NCBI GenBank assembly: GCA_946540735.1
Contig: CAMNIN010000010.1
Location: forward strand, 1 to 64,000
Length of the DNA: 64,000 nt
Direction of reading: 5' to 3'
From: an uncultured Prevotellaceae bacterium
GTDB lineage: Bacteria; Bacteroidota; Bacteroidia; Bacteroidales; Bacteroidaceae
Both the position numbers and the translations under genes were made by a program. Below, one piece after another: positions 9,893 through 18,754 of this stretch. The notes under the pieces are model-generated. The model was not told the DNA's origin. It saw only the letters and a list, made by a program, of their open reading frames with translations, and searched no databases. Each line of letters begins with the position of its first letter. The stretch's first letter is position 1.

Positions 9893-11566
9893 TTAATATT
9901 CTTCGATGGTCTTGTATTTTTTCCATTGCGAGGCTTTCTTGTAGCTGCCGGCACTGCCGCTCGGCACCTTCAGGATGACTTCCTTGTCGCTGTAGTGCTT
10001 GAGTTCGGGCGGGGTGGGCGACTCGCAGATGATGCGCTGCAGTTTGTCGCATTTGAGGAAGGGCTTCTTGCCGATTTTCTGCAGCGAGGCGGGCAGGGTG
10101 ACCTCCACCAGACTGAGGCAGGAACGGAACACCTCGTTGCCGATGCTGCGGAGCGTCTTGGGGAAGGGCAGGGCCGCAAGCAGGTCGCAGCCTTTGAAGG
10201 CTTCGTCGCCGATGGCGGTCAGTCGGGAGGGGAAGCGGAAGATGGTGATGCCCTTGCAGTCGATGAAGCAACGGGCGGGTAATTCGGTGATGCCTTCGGG
10301 CAGTTGGGGTTTCTGGAAGGCACGGCAGGAGCGGAAACAGTCCTCGCCGAGTTTCCTCAACTGCGACGGCATCCGGAAATCCGCCAATACGAGGCAGTTG
10401 CTGAAGGCAAACGATCCGAAGGCCTGGATGCCGTCGGGCAGGACGATGCGCCGCAGACTCTTGCATCCCGAAAAGGCGTGGCTGGGGATTTCTCTCACCC
10501 CGGCGGGAATGGTGAGTTCCTGGATGCCGGCGCAGTTGCGGAACGCTCCTGTGCCGATGACACTCACGCTGCTGGGGATAACGATGTGTGAGAGACGGCT
10601 GTCCTGGAAAGCGTAGTCGCCGATCTCGCTGACACTTCCGGGGATGGTGTATGCGCCTTGGCGTGCGAGGGGCATTTCGAGCAGCACGGTCTGACCGCGG
10701 TCGTAGAGCACGCCGTCGATGCTGCTGTATTCACGGTTGGCCCTGTCGACAGTGATCTGCTCCAGTTTGGGGGTGGCCCCGGGCAGTCCTCCCTCGATAT
10801 GGGTGTCGCGGGGGATGTGGAGCTGCCGCAACTGTGTGGCGGAGATGCTCCCTTTGCCCAGGGAGCGCAGACCCTCGGGCAGTTCCAGTTCGGTGAGCGG
10901 GCATTCGTAGAAGGCTTGGTCGCCGATGGTCAGCAGACTGTTGGGGAGTTGGATGGTACGCAGCGAGGTGCAGCCTCTGAAGCATTCCTTCCCGATCTCC
11001 TCCAGTCCTTCGGGCAACCAGATGTCCTGCAGTTTGGTGCACCCCTTGAAGGCTTCTTTGTCGATGAATCTCACGCCACGGGGGATTTCCACTTCGTCCA
11101 GACGGTCGCAGCCGGAAAACGTGCGCGGGCCGATGCCGACGAGACGGCGGGGCAGCCGGATGCTGCGCAGATGGGAGGCATTGCTGAACATCCCCTCGTG
11201 GGTCACGTCGCGGTCGTTGTTGTATGAACTTTCTATCGAGGCTCTTGTCAGGTCGATTTCCACATAGTTGTCGATGTGCTTGCCCCGGTCGTCTTGGCAT
11301 GAACTGCGGTTGCAGATGCTGCGGAGCACGTAGGCATCGTCCTTGTTGAGCGCGCCTTCGATGGTGAGCCGCCTCGCCCGTTTCTTCATGTCGGTGGTGA
11401 TGAGGCTTTTCAGGCCCCCTGGCCGGGGATTTCTCACGGTGAGCATGTCGCCATAGAGGCGGGGTCCTTCGTCACGCATTGTCCTTCGCTGTGCCGATAA
11501 AGGTGTGCTCACCAGCCATGCCAGTAAGAGTACGAGTGCCATGTAGAGTTTTCTGTCGGTTTTCAT
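9893..11566 (-). CDS. BspA-like leucine-rich repeat surface protein
   Basis: Repeated CTSLRTIQLPNSLLTIGDQAFYEC-type LRR_5 units, signal peptide. Confidence 0.9.
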   Translation of the reverse strand: MKTDRKLYMALVLLLAWLVSTPLSAQRRTMRDEGPRLYGDMLTVRNPRPGGLKSLITTDMKKRARRLTIEGALNKDDAYVLRSICNRSSCQDDRGKHIDNYVEIDLTRASIESSYNNDRDVTHEGMFSNASHLRSIRLPRRLVGIGPRTFSGCDRLDEVEIPRGVRFIDKEAFKGCTKLQDIWLPEGLEEIGKECFRGCTSLRTIQLPNSLLTIGDQAFYECPLTELELPEGLRSLGKGSISATQLRQLHIPRDTHIEGGLPGATPKLEQITVDRANREYSSIDGVLYDRGQTVLLEMPLARQGAYTIPGSVSEIGDYAFQDSRLSHIVIPSSVSVIGTGAFRNCAGIQELTIPAGVREIPSHAFSGCKSLRRIVLPDGIQAFGSFAFSNCLVLADFRMPSQLRKLGEDCFRSCRAFQKPQLPEGITELPARCFIDCKGITIFRFPSRLTAIGDEAFKGCDLLAALPFPKTLRSIGNEVFRSCLSLVEVTLPASLQKIGKKPFLKCDKLQRIICESPTPPELKHYSDKEVILKVPSGSAGSYKKASQWKKYKTIEEY

Positions 11567-11597
11567 AACATCATGTTGAATAAGTTGGTAATAGAGG

Positions 11598-11629
11598 CAA
11601 AGTTATTTCGTCTCACAGAGGCAAAGTTA
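11598..11629 (-). promoter_or_regulatory. Tandem duplicated -7 boxes (TAACTTTGCCTC) upstream of the BspA-like gene
   Basis: caaagtta at 11598-11605 and 11622-11629 within 24-bp repeats; a further box at 11705-11712. Confidence 0.45.
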
Positions 11630-11790
11630 CGAAAAATCGAGAGCAGAATGAAATAAATTGATTTATTTCTTATGCCTAGATGGAGGAACTTCGCTGATTT
11701 ATCAGCAAAGTTACGGAATTAGTTTGTAACAAAAAAGCATTTTTCGATGATTCTTTACAAGCAAAGAACACATCTCCTCATGATTAAATA

Positions 11791-11968
11791 GTAGAGACGT
11801 CACATTGGGGCGTCTCTTTAAGTCACATTGGGGCGTCTCTTTAAGTCACATTGGGGCGTCTCTTTAAGTCACATTGGGGCGTCTCTTTAAGTCACATGGG
11901 GCGTCTCTTTCTTTTGCTCTTATTGGTGGGGGTGTGGTCGGGAGACGCCCCAATGTGACGTCTCTACA
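11791..11968. repeat. MITE-like family 1, copy b, with left arm amplified into a 23-bp tandem array
   Basis: GTCACATTGGGGCGTCTCTTTAA starts at 11799, 11822, 11845, 11868, 11891 (last has a 1-bp deletion); right arm ends ...GTGACGTCTCTACA. Confidence 0.9.
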
Positions 11969-12031
11969 TTTTATTACATGATCCCCGGGCAAAAAACTGC
12001 GGATTCTTTTTGCGTTGCGCCCGATTTATGA

Positions 12032-12039
12032 TAACTTTG
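12032..12039 (+). promoter_or_regulatory. -7 element TAACTTTG for the MerR-type gene
   Basis: TAnnTTTG match 40 bp before ATG 12079; followed by hairpin TGGGC-GAA-GCCCA 12042-12054. Confidence 0.5.
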
Positions 12040-12078
12040 CATGGGCGAAGCCCAGCTTTTTCATTTACGACGATCATC

Positions 12079-12432
12079 ATGGCATTGAAAACGGACACGA
12101 CAAAGACCAAGAAAATCTATTTCACCATCAAGGAGGTGGCGGCGAAGTTCGGCGTCAACGAGAGCCTGCTGCGCTACTGGGAGACGGAGTTCCCGCATCT
12201 CAAGCCGCAGACCACTGGCAACAAGGTGAGGCAATATACCCAGAAAGACATCGACCAGATCGCCGTCATCTACAACCTGGTGAAGGTGCGTGGCTTCAAG
12301 TTGTCCGCAGCCCGCAAGATGCTCAACGAGAACCGCGACGGCACCGACAAGACGGCTAAGATGCTTGAGAATCTCATCATGGTCAGGGATGAGCTGATGG
12401 CGCTCAAGAAACAACTTGACAGTCTGACCTGA
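12079..12432 (+). CDS. MerR family transcriptional regulator
   Basis: FTIKEVAAKFGVNESLLRYWETEFPHLKPQTTGNKVRQYTQKDIDQIAVIYNLVKVRGFKLSAARKML; ATG 12079 chosen over the upstream ORF start. Confidence 0.92.
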   Translation: MALKTDTTKTKKIYFTIKEVAAKFGVNESLLRYWETEFPHLKPQTTGNKVRQYTQKDIDQIAVIYNLVKVRGFKLSAARKMLNENRDGTDKTAKMLENLIMVRDELMALKKQLDSLT

Positions 12433-12477
12433 CCAATCTCCACCCGAATAACGGAACAGGATCATTAAGCCCAGCCG

Positions 12478-12856
12478 TTCGGGCGGGATTTGTCATTGTT
12501 GTTCTGTTGTTCGGGCGGATTTGCAATCCGCCCGCATGGAGTTAGCACATTTGCAATGCGCTTATCGGATTACAAATCCGATACTCATTGCAGCGGGATT
12601 ACAAATCCCGCTGAACAAAGGATTTGTGTTGTTCGGGCAGATTTTGTCATTGTTGTTCGGGTCGGATATGTGTTGTTCGGGCGGATTTGCAATCCGCCCG
12701 CATGGAGTTAGCGCATTTGCAATGCGCTTATCGGATTGCAAATCCGATACTCATTGCAGCGGGATTCTTGGACAAGCCAAGCGTCACCCTGCGGGTGCCG
12801 AGCGACAAATCCCGCTGAACAAAGCCAAGCGTCACCCTGCAGGTGCCGAACGGCAA
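12478..12856. repeat. Mosaic palindromic repeat family 2 cluster
   Basis: CGGGCGGATTTGCAATCCGCCCGCATGGAGTTAGC repeated; GATTCTTGGACAAGCCAAGCGTCACCCTGCGGGTGCCGAGCGACAAATCCC module. Confidence 0.8.
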
Positions 12857-12926
12857 ATTCCGATGCATTCCGATTCATTCCGATCTATTCCGATCCACTC
12901 CGATCTATTCCGCTCCACTCCGATGA
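12857..12926. repeat. 10-bp tandem array, about 7 units (ATTCCGATNC)
   Basis: ATTCCGATGC ATTCCGATTC ATTCCGATCT ATTCCGATCC ACTCCGATCT ATTCCGCTCC ACTCCGATGA. Confidence 0.85.
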
Positions 12927-12941
12927 GCGAGCGACATCAAT

Positions 12942-12976
12942 AAAAAATCCGGAGCCTTTCAGCCCCGGATTTTTTA
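12942..12976. terminator. Intrinsic terminator, likely bidirectional, 3' of the SusD-like gene
   Basis: AAAAAATCCGG...CCGGATTTTTT hairpin. Confidence 0.75.
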
Positions 12977-12992
12977 TTGGGTGAGCAGGAGT

Positions 12993-15086
12993 TTATTCCT
13001 GTGAGAAACCATAGCCGTTGGTGAAGCCACCGGTCACCATGACATTGGGAGTGAACGGCCAGAAATAGATCGGGGCGGACACGTAGTCATAGTCGAGGAA
13101 CAGGTATTTGTAGTACTCGTCGTCGTTGCTTACGAGGTCTACACCCCAGTTCTCTTTCTTGTAACCGTCAGCCTCCAGAGCGGCAGCCTCCTCAACGCTG
13201 ATGCGGCTGAACAGACCCTTGATGGCCAGGTTGGTGGCGGGGGTCGATGAGCCGTAGCTCAGACCATAAGCCTCCCAGTCGTCGTTCTGTCCGCGCCATC
13301 CGGGATAGAGCACGGGGTCATCTTCCTTGCCGGCGGGTGTCACACCCGTGAGGCGGTAGCCGTAGATGCTCTTGGCGTCGACGAGTTTGGTCCACACATA
13401 GTCGGAGATGACGTTGCCGTTCTCAAACTCATAATAGCCATTGGCCTTCAGGCCATCGATCATCTTGCGGGTCAGTTCCTTCACGGCCTTGATCTTCTCG
13501 CCGATCAGTCCGGTGCGGATCAGGGTGAAGCGACGGTCGCCCTCGCCGGCGAACTCAAAGCCACGCTCGTCGATGATGGCATTGTAGAGAGAGCCCGACT
13601 TGGCGATGAAAGCGTCGGTATTGGCACCGCCATTGGGGAATGCGCGGTTGCGGATGATGTCGAGGTAAGCACGTGCGTTGGTGTTGTCTCCAGTAGCGGC
13701 ACAGGCCTCGGCGTATCCGAGGTAGATCTCAGAGAGGCGCATGTAGGGCTGGTTGATACCGGCCTTGCGCTGGTTGGCTGTCCACACGTTTGACTGGCGG
13801 TTCTCATCCCACTTGTTGCAGGAGATGCCGCCACCGCTGGCCTTGGAGTTGGGCTTGAAGGGGATCAGGCGCTCCGTACCCTTGCCGGTGCTGCCCGTGA
13901 CGGTGCAGGCCACGTCGCGGCGGATGTCTTTCGGATCGAACATGCCATAGTAGAAGGCGGGGTTGATACGGCCCTGGCCGTAAGCCTTGCAAGGATAAGC
14001 GTTCTTGGAGCCACCGTCTGACGGACGGCCGAGAGAATAGCTGCGGGCGTCGTTGCCGCCACCTTGCTGCATTGGTGCCTCGTAGATCGACTCATCGGCA
14101 TAAGCGGCGTCGGCACCATGCATCTGGTTGAAGAAAGTCTCGTAGTTGCTGCTGAAAGTAGCGGTGCTGGGGGTGTCGATGGCTTTCTTGAAGTAGGTCT
14201 TGGCTGTTGCCATGAACGTCTGCCAGTCGGCGCGGCGGCCATAGCTGGCACCGTTGTTGTCGTTGCCTTTCTTCTCGATGGTGAGGGCATTGCCCTTGCC
14301 GTCGACAGCGGGGATGTCGCCGCGGCGGGTCTGGTAGCCACCTGCCTCCAGGGCGATGCGGCCGATCAGACCGTCGACATAGGTCTGCGAGAAGTAGTTC
14401 TTCACACCCGACTCATACTCGGGGCATTTGCCGAGCGGGTACATCAGCGGTTCCACGGCGATCAGGTCGGCCAGGATGACATCGTAGATGGAGTCGCGGG
14501 GTGAGAGACCACCGGCGGCCTCGCCCAGGCGGGCCTGGTAGGGCACGTCGCCCCAGTTCTTGATCAGCTCCCGGTAGGCGGATGCCTTCAGGGCCACTGC
14601 CTCGCCGTAGAGTTGGCTGAGTCCGCTGGGTGCGGTGGCGTTGCCGATCTTCTCGTCGAAGTCGCTCATGTCCTTCACGGCGGTGATGATGGCGTTGGCC
14701 TTGCTGATCACGTTGAACAGCTTGGCGTAGATGTCATCTTCCTTCAGGTAGGAGAGCAGACCATAAGAACCGGCATACTTGCCGTTCTGGTAGAATGACT
14801 CGGGATAGTGACGGCCCGGCTGGTTGCTGAAGGCCTCGGGGTGGCGCATGATGTCGGATCCTGCCACATCGGCGGCATACCACAGACCATCACCGAACAC
14901 ACCGTTCTGCAACACGTCGCGCCATGCCTCGTAAGCACCGTCCATGGCTGCATGGGAAGTCACCATGTTGGAGAAAACGAAATTGGCATCCACTGTCGAT
15001 GGCGACTCGGTCTCAAGATAGTCGTCGCATGAAGCCATGGACAACACGCCAGCCGCACATAATGTGATATATAGTATTTTTTTCAT
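12993..15086 (-). CDS. SusD/RagB family nutrient-binding outer membrane lipoprotein
   Basis: Lipoprotein signal MKKILYITLCAAGVLSMASCDDYLE; RAYLDIIRNRAF, IIDERGFEFAGEGDRRFTLIRTG. Confidence 0.93.
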   Translation of the reverse strand: MKKILYITLCAAGVLSMASCDDYLETESPSTVDANFVFSNMVTSHAAMDGAYEAWRDVLQNGVFGDGLWYAADVAGSDIMRHPEAFSNQPGRHYPESFYQNGKYAGSYGLLSYLKEDDIYAKLFNVISKANAIITAVKDMSDFDEKIGNATAPSGLSQLYGEAVALKASAYRELIKNWGDVPYQARLGEAAGGLSPRDSIYDVILADLIAVEPLMYPLGKCPEYESGVKNYFSQTYVDGLIGRIALEAGGYQTRRGDIPAVDGKGNALTIEKKGNDNNGASYGRRADWQTFMATAKTYFKKAIDTPSTATFSSNYETFFNQMHGADAAYADESIYEAPMQQGGGNDARSYSLGRPSDGGSKNAYPCKAYGQGRINPAFYYGMFDPKDIRRDVACTVTGSTGKGTERLIPFKPNSKASGGGISCNKWDENRQSNVWTANQRKAGINQPYMRLSEIYLGYAEACAATGDNTNARAYLDIIRNRAFPNGGANTDAFIAKSGSLYNAIIDERGFEFAGEGDRRFTLIRTGLIGEKIKAVKELTRKMIDGLKANGYYEFENGNVISDYVWTKLVDAKSIYGYRLTGVTPAGKEDDPVLYPGWRGQNDDWEAYGLSYGSSTPATNLAIKGLFSRISVEEAAALEADGYKKENWGVDLVSNDDEYYKYLFLDYDYVSAPIYFWPFTPNVMVTGGFTNGYGFSQE

Positions 15087-15105
15087 GTTGATTCTCCTTG
15101 ATTGA

Positions 15106-18100
15106 TTAGAAAGTTACGTTGATTCCAAAGGTGTAGGAACGGGTCTTGGGATAAGCCTGATAGTCGTAGTAGGGAGTCGGGAAACCGTCGCCACCGGCGG
15201 TGGGGTTGGTGTTCACGTCAGGATCAAGACCGCTGTAGCCTGTGATGCAGAAGAGGTTGGCTCCGGTGAAGTAGACGCGCACGTTGTTGATGCCCACGGG
15301 AGCGAGCCAGGTCTTGGGGAAGGTGTAGCCGATGGTCAGGGTGTTCAGGCGCAGGTAGGAGGCGTCCTCGATGAACTCTGAGGAGGCAAGACCATACTCA
15401 GAATAGGGAAGGGCGTACTTGGCACCGGCGTTGAGCGCTGCCAGGGCTGCGGGCTCTGTCACAGCGAAGATGTTGCCGCTGGCGTCGATGTCGTAGATGC
15501 GGTAGCAGTCCTTCACGATGTCGAGACGGTTGGCACCCAGACTGTTGTCCTTGTCACCCATCATGTCGTGCATGGCATTGGCATTGTACACCTTGCCGCC
15601 GAGCTGGTAAGTGAAGCCCAGCGAGAAGTCGAGGTTCTTGTAGTTGCCGTTGATGTTGAAACCTCCGGTGTGGTGGGGCTGTGTCTTGCCGATGACGGTG
15701 GCATCGCTGTCGTCGACGACTCCATTGCCGTCCACATCCTCGAATTTCACCATGCCGGGGAATGCTGTCTGGCCATCAGCCTTGTGGCCCTTGAAGGCGT
15801 CGGCAGGATAGTTGACTATGCTCTTGATGTCGGGCACACCCTTTTTCAGGGTATAGACACCGTCGCTGTAGTCGAAGTCGTCGAGGGTGTAGTATCCGGC
15901 GCTCTTGAAGCCCTGGATGGTACCTACAGGATAGCCCGGACGGATGATGTAGTCGTAGAAAGGCTTGCGCATGGAGGAGCCCCAGCCGGTGTGTGTGTCG
16001 GGGTTGAGGTCGAGGTCGGGATTGATCTTGTCCACCATGTTGTTGTTGTAGTTGTAGGTGAGGTTGAAGCTCAGTCCGAAGTCCTTGGTGCGCACGGCCT
16101 CGTAGAAGAGGGAGAACTCGATACCTCTGTTGGAGGTCTGGCCTACGTTCTGGTACTGGTAGCTGTAGCCCGTGGAGGGGTCGATAGGCACTTTCATGAG
16201 AATGTCCTTCGTGGTGTTCCAGTAGAAGTCGAGACTGCCGCGGAACTTGCCTCTGAGGAATCCGAAGTCGAGACCGAGGTTGCGTGAGGTGGTGGTCTCC
16301 CAGTTCAGGTCGGGGTTCTTCATCATCTCTCCCGGTTCGAAGACGACCTTGTTGACACCGTCGACACTGATGGTCTTCGATACCCAGGTCTCACGCCAGA
16401 GGGCGGCGTTGATGTTGTCGTTGCCGGAAGTACCATACGAGAGACGCAGCTTCAGGTTGTCGAGCCAGTCGCGTGTGCCCTCCATGAATGCCTCGTCGGA
16501 GATACGCCATGCAGCGGCTGCGGCGGGGAAGTAACCCCAGTGCTTGTTGGGCGCGAAGCGTGAAGAACCGTCGGCGCGGAATGTGGCGGTGAGCAGATAG
16601 CGGCCTAAGTAGGAGTAGTTGATACGGCCGAAGTAGGACATCACGTGCTTGGGCTCGCCGATGACGTTCTCGAATTTGTCGAGTCCCTCGCTGCCCTTGG
16701 TCTTGCCGGTGAAGTTGATCATACCGAATGCCTGGTCCATGGTGAACTCAGCGGGATAGCCGTAGCCGTAGATGGTGTTGTAGTTGGACTTGTCGGCCAG
16801 CATCTCGTAACCCACGAGGAAACCGAGGCTATGGTCTTCGCCGAGTCCCTGTACGTTGTAGTTCAACGTGTTCGACCAGCGGACGCTGTAGCTGTTGTTC
16901 TTGTAGAGCTGTGCTGAGCTGTAGCCCTGGTCGCCTTGTCCGCCGTCCCAGGTGCGGCGCTCCTGCCATCCGCGCATGAGCGAGATCTCGGATTTGGCGA
17001 TAAGGCCCTTGATGATGTTCCAGGTCAGTCCGGTGTTCACTCTCAGACGGTTGATGTCGGTATACTGGTCGTAGTTCTTGGTGTAGTCGAGCGGGTTGCG
17101 TGAGTACTCCACGAATGTGGAGCCCTGTCCCATCTGCGAGGGGTCGGCGTCAGCACCCAGGGGGTTGTCGACAGGGCGGAACTGGTAGGCCGAGGTGGCG
17201 GTGTTGAAACGGGTTCCGCGGAAGCGCATCTCGCTGTAGCGCACGTCGGCGTCCCACTTCAGGTTCTTGGTGATGTCCTGCGAGAACTTGAAGCTGGCGT
17301 TCCAGCGACGGAAACCGGTGTTGATACGGGTGCCGTTGTCGTTCATGTAGTTGACGGAAGCACGGTATTTGGTGCGCTCGGTACCTCCACTCAGTGAGAG
17401 GTCGTGGTTCCAAGTATTTGAGCTGTCCATCAGGTCATCCACCCAGTTGTGGGTCTTCATGCTCTTGTACTCGTTGAGGTGGTTGCCGTATTTGGAGCCC
17501 AGTCCGAAGTATTTGGCCACGTTGTCGCCATACGACTCACCGTAAGCGGTGGCGTAGCTCCAGGTGTGCAGCACGTAGTCGTAGGGGTCGAGCACGTCGA
17601 GCTGGTCGGGCTTCTCCTTGAGCTGGTAGTACATGTTGTACTTCACCTGGGTCTTGCCTTCCTTCGCACTCTTGGTCGTGATGAGGATTACACCGTTGGC
17701 ACCACTGGCACCGTAGATGGCGGTGGAAGCGGCGTCTTTCAGCACGTCGATGGTCTCGATGTCGTCGGCGGGGATGTCGTCGATACGTCCGGTGATGACA
17801 CCGTCGACCACGTAGAGCGGCTCATTCGACTGGGTGATGGACCCACCGCCACGCACCCTGATCGACATGGTGGCTCCTGGACGACCATCCTGTGAGATGA
17901 CCGACACACCAGGAAGCTGGCCCTGAAGGGCTTGGGCTACGTTAGATACCGGGTTCTTGGCGAGTGTCTCACCTGTCACGGAGGCGACGGCTCCGGTCAG
18001 GTCGCGGCGTTTCACGGTGCCGTAACCGATCACCACCACTTCGTCGAGTGACTTGTCGTTTGCCTCGAGGGTGATGGCATAGTTGTTCTGGTTGCCTACC

Positions 18101-18351
18101 TTCACGGTCTTGGTCTGATAACCGATGTAGCTGACCGTGAGGGTCGCTCCGGTGCTGACATCCTGCAACGTGAAGTTGCCGTCGATGTCGGTGATCACAC
18201 CGTTTGATCCTCCCAGAGAGACGGTGGCACCGATGAGCGGGTCGCCTGTCGCGTCTGTAACAGTACCCGTGATGGTCTTCTGGGCGAATGCCCAAAAGCA
18301 GCACAGGCTCAAGCATAAAGCCATAGTGGCTCTTTTGATGGATTGATACAT
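15106..18351 (-). CDS. SusC/RagA family TonB-linked outer membrane protein
   Basis: KTITGTVTDATGDPLIGATV, DEVVVIGYGTVKRRDLTGAVASV plug and beta-barrel C-terminus. Confidence 0.96.
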   Translation of the reverse strand: MYQSIKRATMALCLSLCCFWAFAQKTITGTVTDATGDPLIGATVSLGGSNGVITDIDGNFTLQDVSTGATLTVSYIGYQTKTVKVGNQNNYAITLEANDKSLDEVVVIGYGTVKRRDLTGAVASVTGETLAKNPVSNVAQALQGQLPGVSVISQDGRPGATMSIRVRGGGSITQSNEPLYVVDGVITGRIDDIPADDIETIDVLKDAASTAIYGASGANGVILITTKSAKEGKTQVKYNMYYQLKEKPDQLDVLDPYDYVLHTWSYATAYGESYGDNVAKYFGLGSKYGNHLNEYKSMKTHNWVDDLMDSSNTWNHDLSLSGGTERTKYRASVNYMNDNGTRINTGFRRWNASFKFSQDITKNLKWDADVRYSEMRFRGTRFNTATSAYQFRPVDNPLGADADPSQMGQGSTFVEYSRNPLDYTKNYDQYTDINRLRVNTGLTWNIIKGLIAKSEISLMRGWQERRTWDGGQGDQGYSSAQLYKNNSYSVRWSNTLNYNVQGLGEDHSLGFLVGYEMLADKSNYNTIYGYGYPAEFTMDQAFGMINFTGKTKGSEGLDKFENVIGEPKHVMSYFGRINYSYLGRYLLTATFRADGSSRFAPNKHWGYFPAAAAAWRISDEAFMEGTRDWLDNLKLRLSYGTSGNDNINAALWRETWVSKTISVDGVNKVVFEPGEMMKNPDLNWETTTSRNLGLDFGFLRGKFRGSLDFYWNTTKDILMKVPIDPSTGYSYQYQNVGQTSNRGIEFSLFYEAVRTKDFGLSFNLTYNYNNNMVDKINPDLDLNPDTHTGWGSSMRKPFYDYIIRPGYPVGTIQGFKSAGYYTLDDFDYSDGVYTLKKGVPDIKSIVNYPADAFKGHKADGQTAFPGMVKFEDVDGNGVVDDSDATVIGKTQPHHTGGFNINGNYKNLDFSLGFTYQLGGKVYNANAMHDMMGDKDNSLGANRLDIVKDCYRIYDIDASGNIFAVTEPAALAALNAGAKYALPYSEYGLASSEFIEDASYLRLNTLTIGYTFPKTWLAPVGINNVRVYFTGANLFCITGYSGLDPDVNTNPTAGGDGFPTPYYDYQAYPKTRSYTFGINVTF

Positions 18352-18441
18352 AAACGTTTGTTTTAGTTATACTTAAATGTTGTTAGGTAATATCCGTTTC
18401 TTAGGTACGTAGTTTGTTGGGGTGATGCGCGCCTGTTTCGC

Positions 18442-18478
18442 AAAAAAAAGTGCTATGGACTTCACAGTTGATAGCACT
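18442..18478 (-). terminator. Intrinsic-terminator-like hairpin within the susC leader (putative attenuator)
   Basis: Minus strand AGTGCTAT-CAACTGTGAAGTCC-ATAGCACT followed by TTTTTTTT. Confidence 0.7.
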
Positions 18479-18517
18479 CATAACATAAAAAAAGTATTTA
18501 CTTGTATTCTTATTGTT

Positions 18518-18525
18518 CAAAATTA
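18518..18525 (-). promoter_or_regulatory. -7 element TAATTTTG for the SusC operon
   Basis: caaaatta on + strand; upstream of leader hairpin. Confidence 0.5.
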
Positions 18526-18614
18526 CGAACAATTCTTTTGTCCGCATGAATTTTTTATTGAATTTTCTAAAAAATTAAAGAAAATTAAAAGGCGTTAACA
18601 GTCCGCTCCGTTGT

Positions 18615-18720
18615 TGTAGAGACGTCACATTGGGGCGTCTCTTTTTCTTGTTGCCGGGGATGTGGATGGGAGACGCCCCAATGTGACGTCTCTACATTTT
18701 AACACATTGGGGCGTCTCAA
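18615..18720. repeat. MITE-like family 1, copy c plus an extra partial arm
   Basis: TGTAGAGACGTCACATTGGGGCGTCTC...GAGACGCCCCAATGTGACGTCTCTACA, then ACACATTGGGGCGTCTC at about 18702-18718. Confidence 0.85.
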
Positions 18721-18754
18721 CGCATACAGCTTATGACTGCTTCGCAAAGAACTT

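Noticed and set aside
11791-11968. CRISPR array
   Set aside because: 23-bp units are directly abutting with no unique spacers and no cas genes in the window
12490-12984. Short ORFs in the 12.5-12.9 kb repeat cluster
   Set aside because: Translations of palindromic repeats and the 10-bp array; no start context
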